Positions 15,260 through 23,355 of a DNA stretch of 64,000 bases are shown piece after piece (position 1 is the first letter of the stretch; each line of letters opens with the position of its first letter). Origin of the DNA: an uncultured Oscillospiraceae bacterium (GTDB taxonomy: Bacteria; Bacillota; Clostridia; Oscillospirales; Oscillospiraceae); the NCBI GenBank assembly GCA_934567355.1, contig CAKTJC010000011.1:9867-73866 (forward strand), in the 5' to 3' direction. Under the pieces are notes generated by a model, which saw only the letters and a list, made by a program, of their open reading frames with translations, was not told where the DNA came from and made no database searches. Made by a program: the position numbers and the translations under genes.

Positions 15260-15844
15260 ATGGAGTTTTTGCACACAGACCGGGAAATCGCCGTGATCCT
15301 CAAGCCCGTGGGGATGGATTCCGAGCAGGAGATTCCCGCCGCCATTGCCGCCGCCATCGGCGGGGAGGTATTTCCCGTCCACCGGCTGGATAAAAACGTG
15401 GGCGGCTGCATGGTGTATGCCCGCACCCGCAGGGCAGCTGCGGCGCTGAGCCGGGCGGTGCAGGACGGCACGATGAAAAAAGAATATGTCGCCCTGGTTC
15501 ACGGCGCGGTGCCGGAATCGGGCGACTGGGAGGATCTGCTGTGGAAGGACAGCGCGAAAAATAAGGTTTTCGTCGTCAAGCGGGAGCGCCGGGGCGTCAA
15601 ATCTGCCCGGCTGGAATTCACGCGCCTGCGCGCTGGCGACCCTGCCCTGGTGCGCATCCTGCTGCACACCGGCCGCAGCCACCAGATCCGTGTCCAGTTC
15701 GCATCCCGGGGCTTCCCCCTGCTGGGCGACCACAAATATGGCGCGCGGGATGAATTCTCCGCGCCCATGCTCTATTCCTGCGCCCTCACCTTCCCGATGA
15801 ACGGGCGGACGCTGCATTTTGAGGCGATGCCCGACTGGGCATAG
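15260..15844 (+). CDS. RluA-family pseudouridine synthase, short form
   Basis: A 194-residue enzyme converting uridine to pseudouridine in RNA. The catalytic block is VHRLDKNVGGCMVYAR with Asp44; LLHTGRSHQIRVQFASRG and GDHKYGA are the other conserved RluA-family segments. There is no S4 domain and the protein is shorter than RluC/RluD (about 310 aa), similar to the compact YlyB/TruC-like group. The start at 15260 follows AGGAGG; the longer open frame from 15062 would run through the divergent promoter region and is rejected. RNA target unknown. Confidence 0.88.
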   Translation: MEFLHTDREIAVILKPVGMDSEQEIPAAIAAAIGGEVFPVHRLDKNVGGCMVYARTRRAAAALSRAVQDGTMKKEYVALVHGAVPESGDWEDLLWKDSAKNKVFVVKRERRGVKSARLEFTRLRAGDPALVRILLHTGRSHQIRVQFASRGFPLLGDHKYGARDEFSAPMLYSCALTFPMNGRTLHFEAMPDWA

Positions 15845-15857
15845 GGTAATTCTGAAA

Positions 15858-15887
15858 AAAGCGCCGTCGGCTGACAGCGCTTTCTTG
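15858..15887. terminator. Terminator between convergent genes
   Basis: AAAGCGC (15858-15864) pairs with GCGCTTT (15877-15883), with extra GTC/GAC pairing inside. A-rich and T-rich flanks would serve both the pseudouridine synthase gene and the cobamide operon. Confidence 0.6.
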
Positions 15888-15914
15888 CTGATATCATCAG
15901 GAGGTTCGCCGCGT

Positions 15915-16466
15915 TCACGGAATGCGGGCGTAGCCGTTGTCGCTGATCACATATCCGTGCCCCGGTTCCGGCTGCCACTGGTACCGGGATTTTTGTTCGC
16001 CCGGAAAGACGTGCTCCATGATGGCGGCGATCACGCCCCCATGGGTGATGAGGACGGTGGGAATGTCCTCCGCCCGGAGCGCTTCAAAGGCGGCGATCAC
16101 CCGCTGCGTCATGGCTTCGCCGCTTTCGCCGCCGGGCGGGGTATTGCGCTCGTTGTCCCCGGAGATCCAGGCGAGGTATTCCGGGTCGCTTTTCAGCTGC
16201 TCGTAGGAATGCAGCTCGAATTTTCCAAAGTCGATTTCCCGGAATTCCGGGCGGCATTCATGGGGAACTTTGCCGAAGAGCAGCCACAGTGTTTCCTCCG
16301 TCCGCTTCATCCCGCTGGTGAGAAACCGGGCAGGGGGAAGGCAGTAATGCAGCTGCGCCAGCGCGGCGATCCCCTCCGGGGCGAGGGGAAGATCGGAACT
16401 GCCGCAGTAGAGATGGCGCAGATTTGCTTCGGTTTTGCCGTGGCGGATCAGATAGACCGGTCTCAT
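15915..16466 (-). CDS. cobC: Histidine phosphatase, probable alpha-ribazole phosphatase
   Basis: A 183-residue member of the phosphoglycerate-mutase-like histidine phosphatases. The phosphohistidine motif is LIRHGKTEANL (Arg8-His9-Gly10), the proton donor lies in GMKRTEET, and the second histidine is in LITHGG. As the last gene of the cobamide operon it most likely removes the phosphate from alpha-ribazole phosphate or adenosylcobalamin phosphate. ATG at 16466 overlaps the stop of the preceding gene (ATGA) and gives the correct N-terminus; the open frame from 16685 is an artefact. Confidence 0.88.
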   Translation of the reverse strand: MRPVYLIRHGKTEANLRHLYCGSSDLPLAPEGIAALAQLHYCLPPARFLTSGMKRTEETLWLLFGKVPHECRPEFREIDFGKFELHSYEQLKSDPEYLAWISGDNERNTPPGGESGEAMTQRVIAAFEALRAEDIPTVLITHGGVIAAIMEHVFPGEQKSRYQWQPEPGHGYVISDNGYARIP

Positions 16467-16837
16467 TTCAGCCGCTGCTCCAATCCGCAGAAGATCCGGC
16501 TGACCCGCCGGGCGTCCCTGCTCAGATATTGGCACAGCTGCCCGGTGACATTGCGCCATTTGCGCAGCTCCGCCTCCATGGGCACCACGCCGCAGAAAAT
16601 ATCCTGGCAGATCAACGTACTGTCTGCCCACGCGCCTGCATGCGCCCGGAAAATGGCGATGGGATCTTTTCCTTCCCGCACGCACGCCAGCGTAAATTCC
16701 TCCAGCCGGTCAATGCAGGGATAGGAAAAATCGATTTCGCTCCCGCTGCAGGTATAAATGTCGGCATCCTTCAGCCCGAAGGCTTCCTTTGCAAAGGAAC
16801 GCTTTCCCTGATAGGCGCCGCCAATGATCAAATTCAT
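16463..16837 (-). CDS. Short CobU-like P-loop protein
   Basis: A 124-residue relative of adenosylcobinamide kinase/guanylyltransferase. It keeps the P-loop start (MNLIIGGAYQGKRSFAKEA) and the CobU end region: FCGVVPMEAELRKWRN corresponds to the NEVGxGIVP segment, and RIFCGLEQRLK to the terminal AGLPxxLK. About 55 residues are missing from the middle, where CobU holds the GMP-accepting His loop. A full-length CobU lies two genes upstream in the operon, so this is a paralogue with a changed role. Start at 16837 follows AAAGGAGC; 45 bp separate it from cobS. Confidence 0.75.
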   Translation of the reverse strand: MNLIIGGAYQGKRSFAKEAFGLKDADIYTCSGSEIDFSYPCIDRLEEFTLACVREGKDPIAIFRAHAGAWADSTLICQDIFCGVVPMEAELRKWRNVTGQLCQYLSRDARRVSRIFCGLEQRLK

Positions 16838-16882
16838 AAATTTGCTCCTTTCCGCACCGGCGTGTTCCCCCAAGGGGAGGAT

Positions 16883-17620
16883 TTACCGGCTCAAAATTGC
16901 CAGCGCCCACAGTCCTGCCAGCTCGCCCAGGCTGATGCAGTAGCCGGAGATGTCGCCGTTCATGCCCTTCAGCGAGCGGTATGCCCGCAGCAGTGCCAGG
17001 CCGAAGCCTGCCAGAACCGCCAGCAGGGGAATGCCGCAATCTGTTCCCCTCCAGAAACCAAAGCCCACGGCTGCCGCCAGCGTCACCGCCGGGAGCACCC
17101 AGTGTACCTGACGGTGGGCATACTGGCTGGTCTGCATGGGGGGCAGAAGCTGAATGGCCAGCACGCTGCAGCACCGGCTGACCACGGGGATCAGGGCGAG
17201 AACGCCAAGCTGCCCTGTGCCGACCAGGCTGGCACAGCCGCTGTACTGAAACAGCAGCAGCAGCGCCGCGCCGATCACGGCGAAGCTGCCCACATGGGAG
17301 TCCTTCAGGATCTCCCGCCTGCGCTCCAAAGAGCGGTAGGAGCGCACTGCGTCCGTCACATCCATAAAGCCGTCCAGATGCATAAAGCCCGTCAGCAGAT
17401 ACGGTGCGGCGCAGAGCACTGCAGCGCTCAGCAGCTCCGGCAGTGCCAGAAGGCGGCACAGCGCGCCGATGCCCCACCAGAGTAAGCCGATTTCCAGTCC
17501 GATCACCGGCAGGCAGGACAGCATCCGATCCCGCGCCTTTTCCTCCCATCCGTGCCAGGGGAAGGGGAGGGCGCAGAACATGCTCTGGCACATCCCCAGA
17601 GCGTATAGCCACAGCTTCAC
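16883..17620 (-). CDS. cobS: Adenosylcobinamide-GDP ribazoletransferase (cobalamin synthase)
   Basis: A 245-residue polytopic membrane enzyme joining adenosylcobinamide-GDP and alpha-ribazole(-phosphate). The hallmark LTGFMHLDGFMDVTDA (HLDGxxDxxDA) and KDSHVGSFAVIG are both present, and at least six hydrophobic segments are visible. The GTG at 17620 is chosen: it overlaps the CobU stop as GTGA and gives the usual short N-terminus, whereas the frame open to 17662 would overlap cobU by 46 bp. Confidence 0.93.
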   Translation of the reverse strand: MKLWLYALGMCQSMFCALPFPWHGWEEKARDRMLSCLPVIGLEIGLLWWGIGALCRLLALPELLSAAVLCAAPYLLTGFMHLDGFMDVTDAVRSYRSLERRREILKDSHVGSFAVIGAALLLLFQYSGCASLVGTGQLGVLALIPVVSRCCSVLAIQLLPPMQTSQYAHRQVHWVLPAVTLAAAVGFGFWRGTDCGIPLLAVLAGFGLALLRAYRSLKGMNGDISGYCISLGELAGLWALAILSR

Positions 17621-18159
17621 TGGGGCAGCACCCCCTTGTGTACGATCAGATTGCCGCCGCACATTTCCAGCACCACATCGCTGACGGCGGCGATTTCCCG
17701 ATCGATGGCGGCAAGCCCCCTGCGGTAGATCTCTGTGACGGAGTCGTACTGCTGGGCATCCGAATAGATATAGTCACTGACCAGCACAATGTTTTTCACG
17801 CTCATTGCAAACTGCACCACTTCCCCGGCGCACCGGGCACCGGCAGTCTCGTCCACCTGCCAGTCCGGGGGGACGAACAGCTCGTTCATCAGCAGTGCAG
17901 TGTTGCTGTCCAGGAGAAAGGAGGCATCCCGGTCGCATTTTTCCAGAGCTTCCAGAATGTGTGTCCCTTGCTCGATGGTCTCAAAACCCATCCCGTCCCG
18001 GTCGGCGATGTGGCGGCGGATGCGCTCCCGGTCCTCCCCGTCCACGGGGATCATGGTGGCAAGATAATAGCGCTTGCCCCCGTTTGCCAGACGCACGGCC
18101 AGCTCCTGGGCATAGGAAGACTTCCCGTTCTTCGCCCCCCCGGTGATAAATACGATCAT
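17617..18159 (-). CDS. cobU: Adenosylcobinamide kinase / adenosylcobinamide-phosphate guanylyltransferase
   Basis: A 180-residue bifunctional enzyme phosphorylating adenosylcobinamide and attaching GMP. P-loop TGGAKNGKSSYAQELA, then YYLATMIPVDGEDRERIRRH with the guanylylated His, then LLDSNTALLMNEL. The end differs from enterobacterial CobU but the length is normal. ATG at 18159 overlaps the cobT stop (ATGA) after GGAGG. Its substrate would come from imported corrinoids opened by the candidate CbiR upstream. Confidence 0.9.
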   Translation of the reverse strand: MIVFITGGAKNGKSSYAQELAVRLANGGKRYYLATMIPVDGEDRERIRRHIADRDGMGFETIEQGTHILEALEKCDRDASFLLDSNTALLMNELFVPPDWQVDETAGARCAGEVVQFAMSVKNIVLVSDYIYSDAQQYDSVTEIYRRGLAAIDREIAAVSDVVLEMCGGNLIVHKGVLPQ

Positions 18160-19250
18160 TGTGCTTCCTCCACGGTGAATTTATCGCCCTGCCGGATCTC
18201 GTCCAGGTAGCCGTCGTCGATGCCTGCCTGGTCGAAGGTCGCCATGTTGTTGATAATCGCGCAGGCGGCCTTCAGCACCTGGAAGGCCAGGGGGCACCCG
18301 CTGCCCTCGCCCAGACGCATGCCCAGCAGCAGCATGGGCTGCAGGCCGAGGGCATCCATGGCAAGCTTATAGCCGATTTCAAAGGATGCATGGCTGGGCA
18401 CCAGATAGTGCCGTACCTCCGGCTTCAGCCGGACGGCGCAGAGCGCGGCAACGGCAGAGATAAATCCGTCGATCACCACAGGACGCCGGGTCGCTGCCGC
18501 GCCCAGAAACGCGCCGCACATGGCTGCAATGTCAAGGCCGCCCACCTTTGCCAGCACGTCCACCACGTCAGCGCTGTCCGGCCGGTTTATTTCGATGGCG
18601 CGGCGAATGACCTCCTTTTTTCGCTGAAAGGCTTCGTCCGTAATACCGCCGCCCCGTCCGGTCACCTGCTCTGCCGGGACGTCCAGCAGCGCGGAGAGCA
18701 CGGCAGCGGAGGTGGTGGTGTTGCCGATGCCCATTTCGCCGATACCGATGGCGTCCGCCTCCGTGTGGATGGCGACCCCCGCCCCGGTGAGGATGGCAGT
18801 GACGGCCTGGTCATAGGTCATGGCGGGCTCCACCGCAATATTCTTTGTTCCAAAGGCGATTTTTCGGTTCAGCACGGCACTGTCCCGAATCTGCGCATTT
18901 ACGCCCACATCGCAAACCGTGATGCCCACGCCGAAATACTTACAGAGGGTGGAGGCGCCGGTTTTGGCGCGGGTCAGATTGATGGTCTGCTGCAAAGTGA
19001 CGGACTGCGGCGCGCTGGATACGCCCGCGGCCACAACGCCGTTGTCCGCCGCGAACACCAGCAAATGGGTCTTTTCCATTTGATTGTGCACCCTGCCGGT
19101 GATGCCTGCCAGCTGAATGGAGAGTGCCTCCAGCCGCCCCAGGCTCTCCGGCGGCTTTGCCAGCGTGGCCTGATATGCCCGCGCCGCCGCCATGGCGGCT
19201 TCGTCCGGCAGTTTAATTTTCTCCAAAAGGGAATCCAGTTCTAAGCTCAT
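18156..19250 (-). CDS. cobT: Nicotinate-nucleotide--dimethylbenzimidazole phosphoribosyltransferase
   Basis: A 364-residue cytoplasmic enzyme activating the lower-ligand base to its alpha-ribotide. Typical CobT segments: KPPESLGRLEALSIQLAGI, FAADNGVVAAGVSSAPQSVT, IGEMGIGNTTTSAAV (substrate-binding Glu and Gly-rich loop), VGGLDIAAMCGAFLGAA, and LLGMRLGEGSGCPLAF. Length fits the family (about 350). ATG at 19250 follows AGGTGA; the upstream open frame to 19622 overlaps the TIM-barrel gene and is rejected. The lower-ligand base is not predictable from sequence. Confidence 0.95.
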   Translation of the reverse strand: MSLELDSLLEKIKLPDEAAMAAARAYQATLAKPPESLGRLEALSIQLAGITGRVHNQMEKTHLLVFAADNGVVAAGVSSAPQSVTLQQTINLTRAKTGASTLCKYFGVGITVCDVGVNAQIRDSAVLNRKIAFGTKNIAVEPAMTYDQAVTAILTGAGVAIHTEADAIGIGEMGIGNTTTSAAVLSALLDVPAEQVTGRGGGITDEAFQRKKEVIRRAIEINRPDSADVVDVLAKVGGLDIAAMCGAFLGAAATRRPVVIDGFISAVAALCAVRLKPEVRHYLVPSHASFEIGYKLAMDALGLQPMLLLGMRLGEGSGCPLAFQVLKAACAIINNMATFDQAGIDDGYLDEIRQGDKFTVEEAQ

Positions 19251-19267
19251 ATTTTTCACCTGTTTAT

Positions 19268-20029
19268 TCAGAAGTCCCCTGGGTCTTCCAGCAGCCCGTT
19301 TTCCGTCAGCCAGGGAATGGAATCTCCGATTTCGATCAGCTCCAGCGTGGCGGTCATGGAAGCGCCGATGTGCCGGATGAGATCGGCCATTGGCAGACTG
19401 CCGCAGGGGAGGGGGCTGTGGGTGTCGGCGGAGGTATCGTTGTTGTGCAGATGGAGGTGGGACAGATGCCTGCCGTACTGCTCCATCCATTCCGGAGCGG
19501 GAACCCTGGAATAGTGATTCACGTGCCCTACATCCAGGCAGAGGGTCAACCGGGGGTCGTCTACCTGACGGACGATGGATAGGAGCATATCCGGTTCCTC
19601 CTCCATTACGTTTTCCAGGCAAATTTCAAATTTTCCGGGATGCTTTTCCAGAAATTCCTTCCAGAAAACCACGGATTGCTCCACATACCAGCAGGGATAG
19701 TACAGCTTTGGGGAATACCCGCCGTGGAGCACCACCTTGCCTGCACCGTATCGCTCTGCCAGCGCCAGCGCCTGGGCGTAGCGGTATGCGGCCAGTTCCC
19801 TCGCCAGCGGGTCGATGGCGCAGGGAAAAAGCTCGTTGAACGCCCCGTGGAGCACCCGCCGGGGCACATCCCGAATCTGCGCGAGTACCCTTTCATTCGC
19901 CGCTTCAAACAGTGCATCCGCGTTTACTGCGGTGCAAAATTCCGCGATCTCGATGCCAACGCCGCTTGCCCGGGCAATGTCCCCGGCCTTCGGGTCAATG
20001 GTGGAAAGATAAAGCTGTGTGCGCTTCAT
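19268..20029 (-). CDS. TIM-barrel (AP-endonuclease-2-like) protein, candidate cobamide-remodelling CbiR
   Basis: A 253-residue xylose-isomerase-like TIM barrel. Visible metal-site segments include VVLHGGY, ICLENVMEEE (Glu), LCLDVGHVNHY (Asp, His), LSHLHLHNNDT (His, Asp) and TATLELIEIG (Glu). The same superfamily contains CbiR, the corrinoid-specific hydrolase described in Akkermansia that removes the nucleotide loop so cobamides can be rebuilt. Here the gene lies inside a cobamide operon between the ECF uptake genes and cobT, and no CbiZ is present. The fold is confident; the CbiR role is inferred from context. Sugar-phosphate epimerase is the alternative. Confidence 0.7.
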   Translation of the reverse strand: MKRTQLYLSTIDPKAGDIARASGVGIEIAEFCTAVNADALFEAANERVLAQIRDVPRRVLHGAFNELFPCAIDPLARELAAYRYAQALALAERYGAGKVVLHGGYSPKLYYPCWYVEQSVVFWKEFLEKHPGKFEICLENVMEEEPDMLLSIVRQVDDPRLTLCLDVGHVNHYSRVPAPEWMEQYGRHLSHLHLHNNDTSADTHSPLPCGSLPMADLIRHIGASMTATLELIEIGDSIPWLTENGLLEDPGDF

Positions 20030-20031
20030 GG

Positions 20032-20727
20032 TCAGATCTCCAAAATGCCGTATTTGGTTTGCAGCCGATCCAGCTTGGACAGCAGCGGATGGCTGACAAA
20101 AAGCAGCGTCAGCGCCGCGCCGATGCCATGGTTGACATTATACATCACTCCGGCGGCGTAAACCGCCAGCACGTTCTTTCGCGTGAATTTCGTGAGCATG
20201 GTGAACACCGTGCAGGTATCCAGCATGGGGCCGACAATGAGCAGGATGGTCAGAAATCCGAAGGGAGCCAGAAGCCAGGGCTTCGCCCACTGCCGGTGCC
20301 GGTGGAAGATCAGCCCTGCGAAAAAGCCGCCGAAGCCGTAGGCAAACATCTGCCAGGGCGTCCATGGCCCCTGGCTGAAAAAGAAATTGCTGGCAAAGGC
20401 GGATACCGCGCCGGTCAAGAAGCCTGCTTCCGGCCCAAAGGCGATGCCGGTGATCATAATGATCCCCGTGATGGTTTTAAGAAAGGGGGAGAAGGAAAAG
20501 ACAATGCGCGAAACCGTTGCCAGCGCGGCCATCACCGCCAAAATCACCAGCTCCCGCGCCTGGGGGCGGCGGGATTCAAAGCGGAGGAAAAACGGAACCA
20601 TCAGCTCCAGAATGATCATGGTGCTGATGAGGTAATACCAGCGTCCCTTCACACGGGTGCCCAGCCAGAGTGTCAGCGGAATCAGCAGAAAAATGGCAAG
20701 AACGGAAAAAAAGGTGGATTTTTTCAT
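20032..20727 (-). CDS. ECF transporter S component, probable corrinoid-specific
   Basis: A 231-residue membrane protein with about six helices and a long N-terminal hydrophobic pair. VILAVMAALATVSRIVFSF and TGIAFGPEAGFLTGAVSAFASNFFFSQGPWTPWQMFAYG match the glycine-rich core of ECF substrate-binding subunits. ATG at 20727 overlaps the ATPase stop (ATGA), and the gap to the TIM-barrel gene is 2 bp. Substrate is inferred: all downstream genes of the operon handle cobamides, so a cobalamin/cobinamide S component (CbrT-like) is most likely. Confidence 0.83.
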   Translation of the reverse strand: MKKSTFFSVLAIFLLIPLTLWLGTRVKGRWYYLISTMIILELMVPFFLRFESRRPQARELVILAVMAALATVSRIVFSFSPFLKTITGIIMITGIAFGPEAGFLTGAVSAFASNFFFSQGPWTPWQMFAYGFGGFFAGLIFHRHRQWAKPWLLAPFGFLTILLIVGPMLDTCTVFTMLTKFTRKNVLAVYAAGVMYNVNHGIGAALTLLFVSHPLLSKLDRLQTKYGILEI

Positions 20728-22376
20728 GCATCCTCCCGGTTCTGCTCCAGCAGCGCGATGACATCCGCCGCAGTGACGGCATCGCAAAACAGACCTCTGC
20801 TCATGCGGCACGCCGCCGTGGTGTAGAAGCTGTTGGAGCCGAAGAATTTTCGCGGCGTGTTGGCGGCGAGAAGCTGCCCGTCAAAGAACATGCCCACCAT
20901 GTCCGCGTGCTCGGCGCAGAACTCCACATCGTGGGATACCATTACAATGGTCATCCCATCCTGGCAGAGCTGCTTCAGAATTTTTGCAAAGGACTGCTTG
21001 AGGAAATTGTCCAGCCCTTTGGTGGGCTCGTCCAGCAACAGAAGCCAGGGGCTGGTCAGCAGCACCTTGGCCAGCGCGGCACGCTGAGTCTCGCCGCCGG
21101 AGAGGTCGCCGGGATGCATGTGCAGCAGGTGGGGAATCTGGCAGACCTCCGCAATTTCTGCGATTTTGGATGCATCTGCACTCATTTCCTTCAAATCGTC
21201 CAGCACGGTCTGCTTGACGAAGATGCATTTCGGATCCTGGGGCAGCATGGAAAGGCAGCCCTGAAACAGCGCCCGCTTGTAGTCGGAAGGAGCCTTGCCA
21301 AAGAGCTTGATTTTCCCACGGTAGGGCTTGCAGATGCCGCATATGGCTTTGAGCATGGTGGATTTTCCGGTTCCGTTGCCGCCGACCACGGCGTACAGCG
21401 CCCCCTGGGGGACGGAAAGATTCAGCCCCTTCAGCACATCGGGGGAATTGCGCTCATAGCGAAACCACCCCTCTCTGATTTCCAGGGCGGGACGCTTTTC
21501 TGCGGGCCGGCCGGTCTCCGGCGGGAGCGCCGTTATCTTCGGCGCACCGGGGAATTGCTCTGCCAGCCAGCGCCGCCCCTCCCGCACCGTCAGCGGACAG
21601 GCGCCGTTTGCCCCGGCACCGTAGAAGATACGAACCGGCGCGGGCAGAGCGGGGAACATCCGGCTGCCGCTTTGGTGCAGCTGCCCGGCCACCGCCTTTG
21701 GACTTCCATCGGCGGTGATGCGCCCATCCTCCATGACAATGACCCGGTCGGCGGCGGGGAATACCTCCTCCGTCCGGTGCTCGGTGATCAGAACGGTGGT
21801 GCCCAGTTCCCGGTTGATCTTTTTCAGCGTATTGAGGAAATCGGCGGCGGCAATGGGGTCAAGCTGGCTGGTGGGTTCATCCAGAATCAGGATCTCTGGC
21901 TGCATTGCCATCACCGATGCCAGATTCACCAACTGCTTCTGCCCGCCGGAGAGCTCTGCGACCTCCCGGTGGAACCAGTCCTGAATGCCGAAAAAGCTGG
22001 CCATCTCTGCCACCCGCAGCCGCATGGTGCTCTGCTCGCAGCCCAGATTTTCCAGCCCGAAGGCCAGCTCGTGCCACACCTTGTCGGTGACGATCTGGTC
22101 GTCCGGGTTCTGCATTACAAAGCCGATTTTTGCAGCCTGCTCCCGCAGGCTGATTTGACTCAGGGCGGTGCCGTCCAGCATCACCTCGCCGCTGCGGGCT
22201 CCGTGGGGAGTCAGGACGGTTTTCAGATGCCGCAGCAGAGTGGTCTTCCCGCAGCCCGAGCGGCCGCACAGCAGAATATATTCCCCCTGGGAAATGCTGA
22301 GGCTGATATGCTCCAGCGCAGGGGCGGAAGCACCCGGATAGGTGAAGCTTAAATCTTGGAGCGTGAGATTTGCCAC
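20724..22376 (-). CDS. ECF transporter ATPase, EcfA-EcfA' fusion
   Basis: A 550-residue protein with two ABC ATPase domains. Domain 1 (about 1-230): Walker A GRSGCGKTT, Q-loop GFVMQNPDDQIVTDKV, signature LSGGQKQ, Walker B ILILDEPTSQLDP, ITEHRTEE. Domain 2 (about 295-540): Walker A GGNGTGKST, signature LSGGETQR, Walker B LLLLDEPTKGLD, MVSHDVEF. In most genomes the two halves are separate genes. The start overlaps the end of the EcfT gene by 28 bp. It energises uptake through the S component encoded next. Confidence 0.93.
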   Translation of the reverse strand: MANLTLQDLSFTYPGASAPALEHISLSISQGEYILLCGRSGCGKTTLLRHLKTVLTPHGARSGEVMLDGTALSQISLREQAAKIGFVMQNPDDQIVTDKVWHELAFGLENLGCEQSTMRLRVAEMASFFGIQDWFHREVAELSGGQKQLVNLASVMAMQPEILILDEPTSQLDPIAAADFLNTLKKINRELGTTVLITEHRTEEVFPAADRVIVMEDGRITADGSPKAVAGQLHQSGSRMFPALPAPVRIFYGAGANGACPLTVREGRRWLAEQFPGAPKITALPPETGRPAEKRPALEIREGWFRYERNSPDVLKGLNLSVPQGALYAVVGGNGTGKSTMLKAICGICKPYRGKIKLFGKAPSDYKRALFQGCLSMLPQDPKCIFVKQTVLDDLKEMSADASKIAEIAEVCQIPHLLHMHPGDLSGGETQRAALAKVLLTSPWLLLLDEPTKGLDNFLKQSFAKILKQLCQDGMTIVMVSHDVEFCAEHADMVGMFFDGQLLAANTPRKFFGSNSFYTTAACRMSRGLFCDAVTAADVIALLEQNREDA

Positions 22377-23218
22377 GCGATAACCTCCTTGATGTGCAGA
22401 AGCGTCGGAATCAGCAGCAGGCAGCAGTACAGGGGAAAGCCCCAGCCCAGGGGAGTGATCTTCAGCCGGGGCGTGAAGCTGGCATCGGTTCCACCCGCCG
22501 CGATCACGGCGATTTCCAGACCGAGAATCAGCGCCAGCAGGATATAATCCCGCCCCGTCATGCGGTAGAGCCGAAAGCAGGTGTGTTTGCCGGTGCCGTA
22601 GCCCCGGGCGCGCATGGAGTCCGCCGTGACCAGGCTCCCCTCCAGCGCCCAGTCCGTCAGGGCGGAGAGCACCGTTGCGCCGTCCCGCGCCCGCTCGGTG
22701 AGCTTGCCCTCCTGAGCCGCACCCTTGCCGATGGCGCGGCGGGCAAGCAGGATCTGCTTTGCCTTCCGGGTCAGCGCTGGGATCATTTGCAGCACCATCA
22801 CCAGCAGCAGCGACAGCGCCGGAATTAGATTGCCGAACAGCGCCGTGAATTTATCGCTGGTGAGCACCGCGCTGTAGCAGCCAAACCACAGCAGCATCAC
22901 CACCATGATCGCCCCCAGCGCCATGCCGTAGCAGAGAGCCTCCAGCGTATATTTTTTCCCAAAGTAAACAAAGAGAACGGTCTTGCCGGAATGATTGAGC
23001 AGGGGATTGAGCAGCGACAGCAGCAGGAAGACGCCAACCATGCCGCCCAGCATTTTAAGCCCCTTCCGCCCGGTCAGCAGCAGATAATACACCGCCGCGC
23101 AAACGCATCCGGCGGCGCAGTAGGCCGGATGCTGAATGGTCGCGCCAAAGCCGATGGCGCCCACGAAAAACAGAAAATTCACCGCCGGGTGGCACCCGGA
23201 AAATGCATCCCGCTCCAT
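22349..23218 (-). CDS. ECF transporter transmembrane component EcfT
   Basis: A 289-residue membrane scaffold with about five to six helices. The coupling-helix motif SMRARGYG (the X-Arg-Gly motif of EcfT) lies at LVTADSMRARGYGTG. First gene of the nine-gene minus-strand cobamide operon, with its own promoter at 23248-23276. Dedicated ATPase and T genes next to the S gene make this a group I (self-contained) ECF module. Confidence 0.9.
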   Translation of the reverse strand: MERDAFSGCHPAVNFLFFVGAIGFGATIQHPAYCAAGCVCAAVYYLLLTGRKGLKMLGGMVGVFLLLSLLNPLLNHSGKTVLFVYFGKKYTLEALCYGMALGAIMVVMLLWFGCYSAVLTSDKFTALFGNLIPALSLLLVMVLQMIPALTRKAKQILLARRAIGKGAAQEGKLTERARDGATVLSALTDWALEGSLVTADSMRARGYGTGKHTCFRLYRMTGRDYILLALILGLEIAVIAAGGTDASFTPRLKITPLGWGFPLYCCLLLIPTLLHIKEVIAWQISRSKI

Positions 23219-23247
23219 GCCCCGTCCTCCTTCCTTTTGAACGCCTT

Positions 23248-23276
23248 ATTATACCAATTTTACCCCGAAAAGGCAA
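23248..23276 (-). promoter_or_regulatory. Promoter of the cobamide uptake/remodelling operon
   Basis: On the minus strand TTGCCT (23276-23271), a 17-bp spacer and consensus TATAAT (23253-23248), about 30 bases before the EcfT ATG. The leader is too short for a cobalamin riboswitch. Confidence 0.7.
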
Positions 23277-23305
23277 CCGGTAAATACCGTACTGTGTAGT
23301 TTCCC

Positions 23306-23334
23306 TTGACTTTCCGGCAACACAGACGTAAAAT
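23306..23334 (+). promoter_or_regulatory. Promoter of the DUF2284 gene
   Basis: TTGACT (23306-23311), a 17-bp spacer and TAAAAT (23329-23334), divergent from the cobamide operon promoter. Confidence 0.6.
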
Positions 23335-23355
23335 GATGGAAAAGGAGGCATCTTT

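Noticed and set aside
19250-19622. N-terminal extension of CobT
   Set aside because: The extra frame overlaps the TIM-barrel gene out of frame and has no resemblance to CobT; ATG 19250 with its ribosome site is the proper start.
23219-23355. Cobalamin riboswitch upstream of the cobamide operon
   Set aside because: The gap to the divergent gene is too short (about 137 bp), the promoter lies only 30 bases before the start codon, and no B12-box-like sequence was found.
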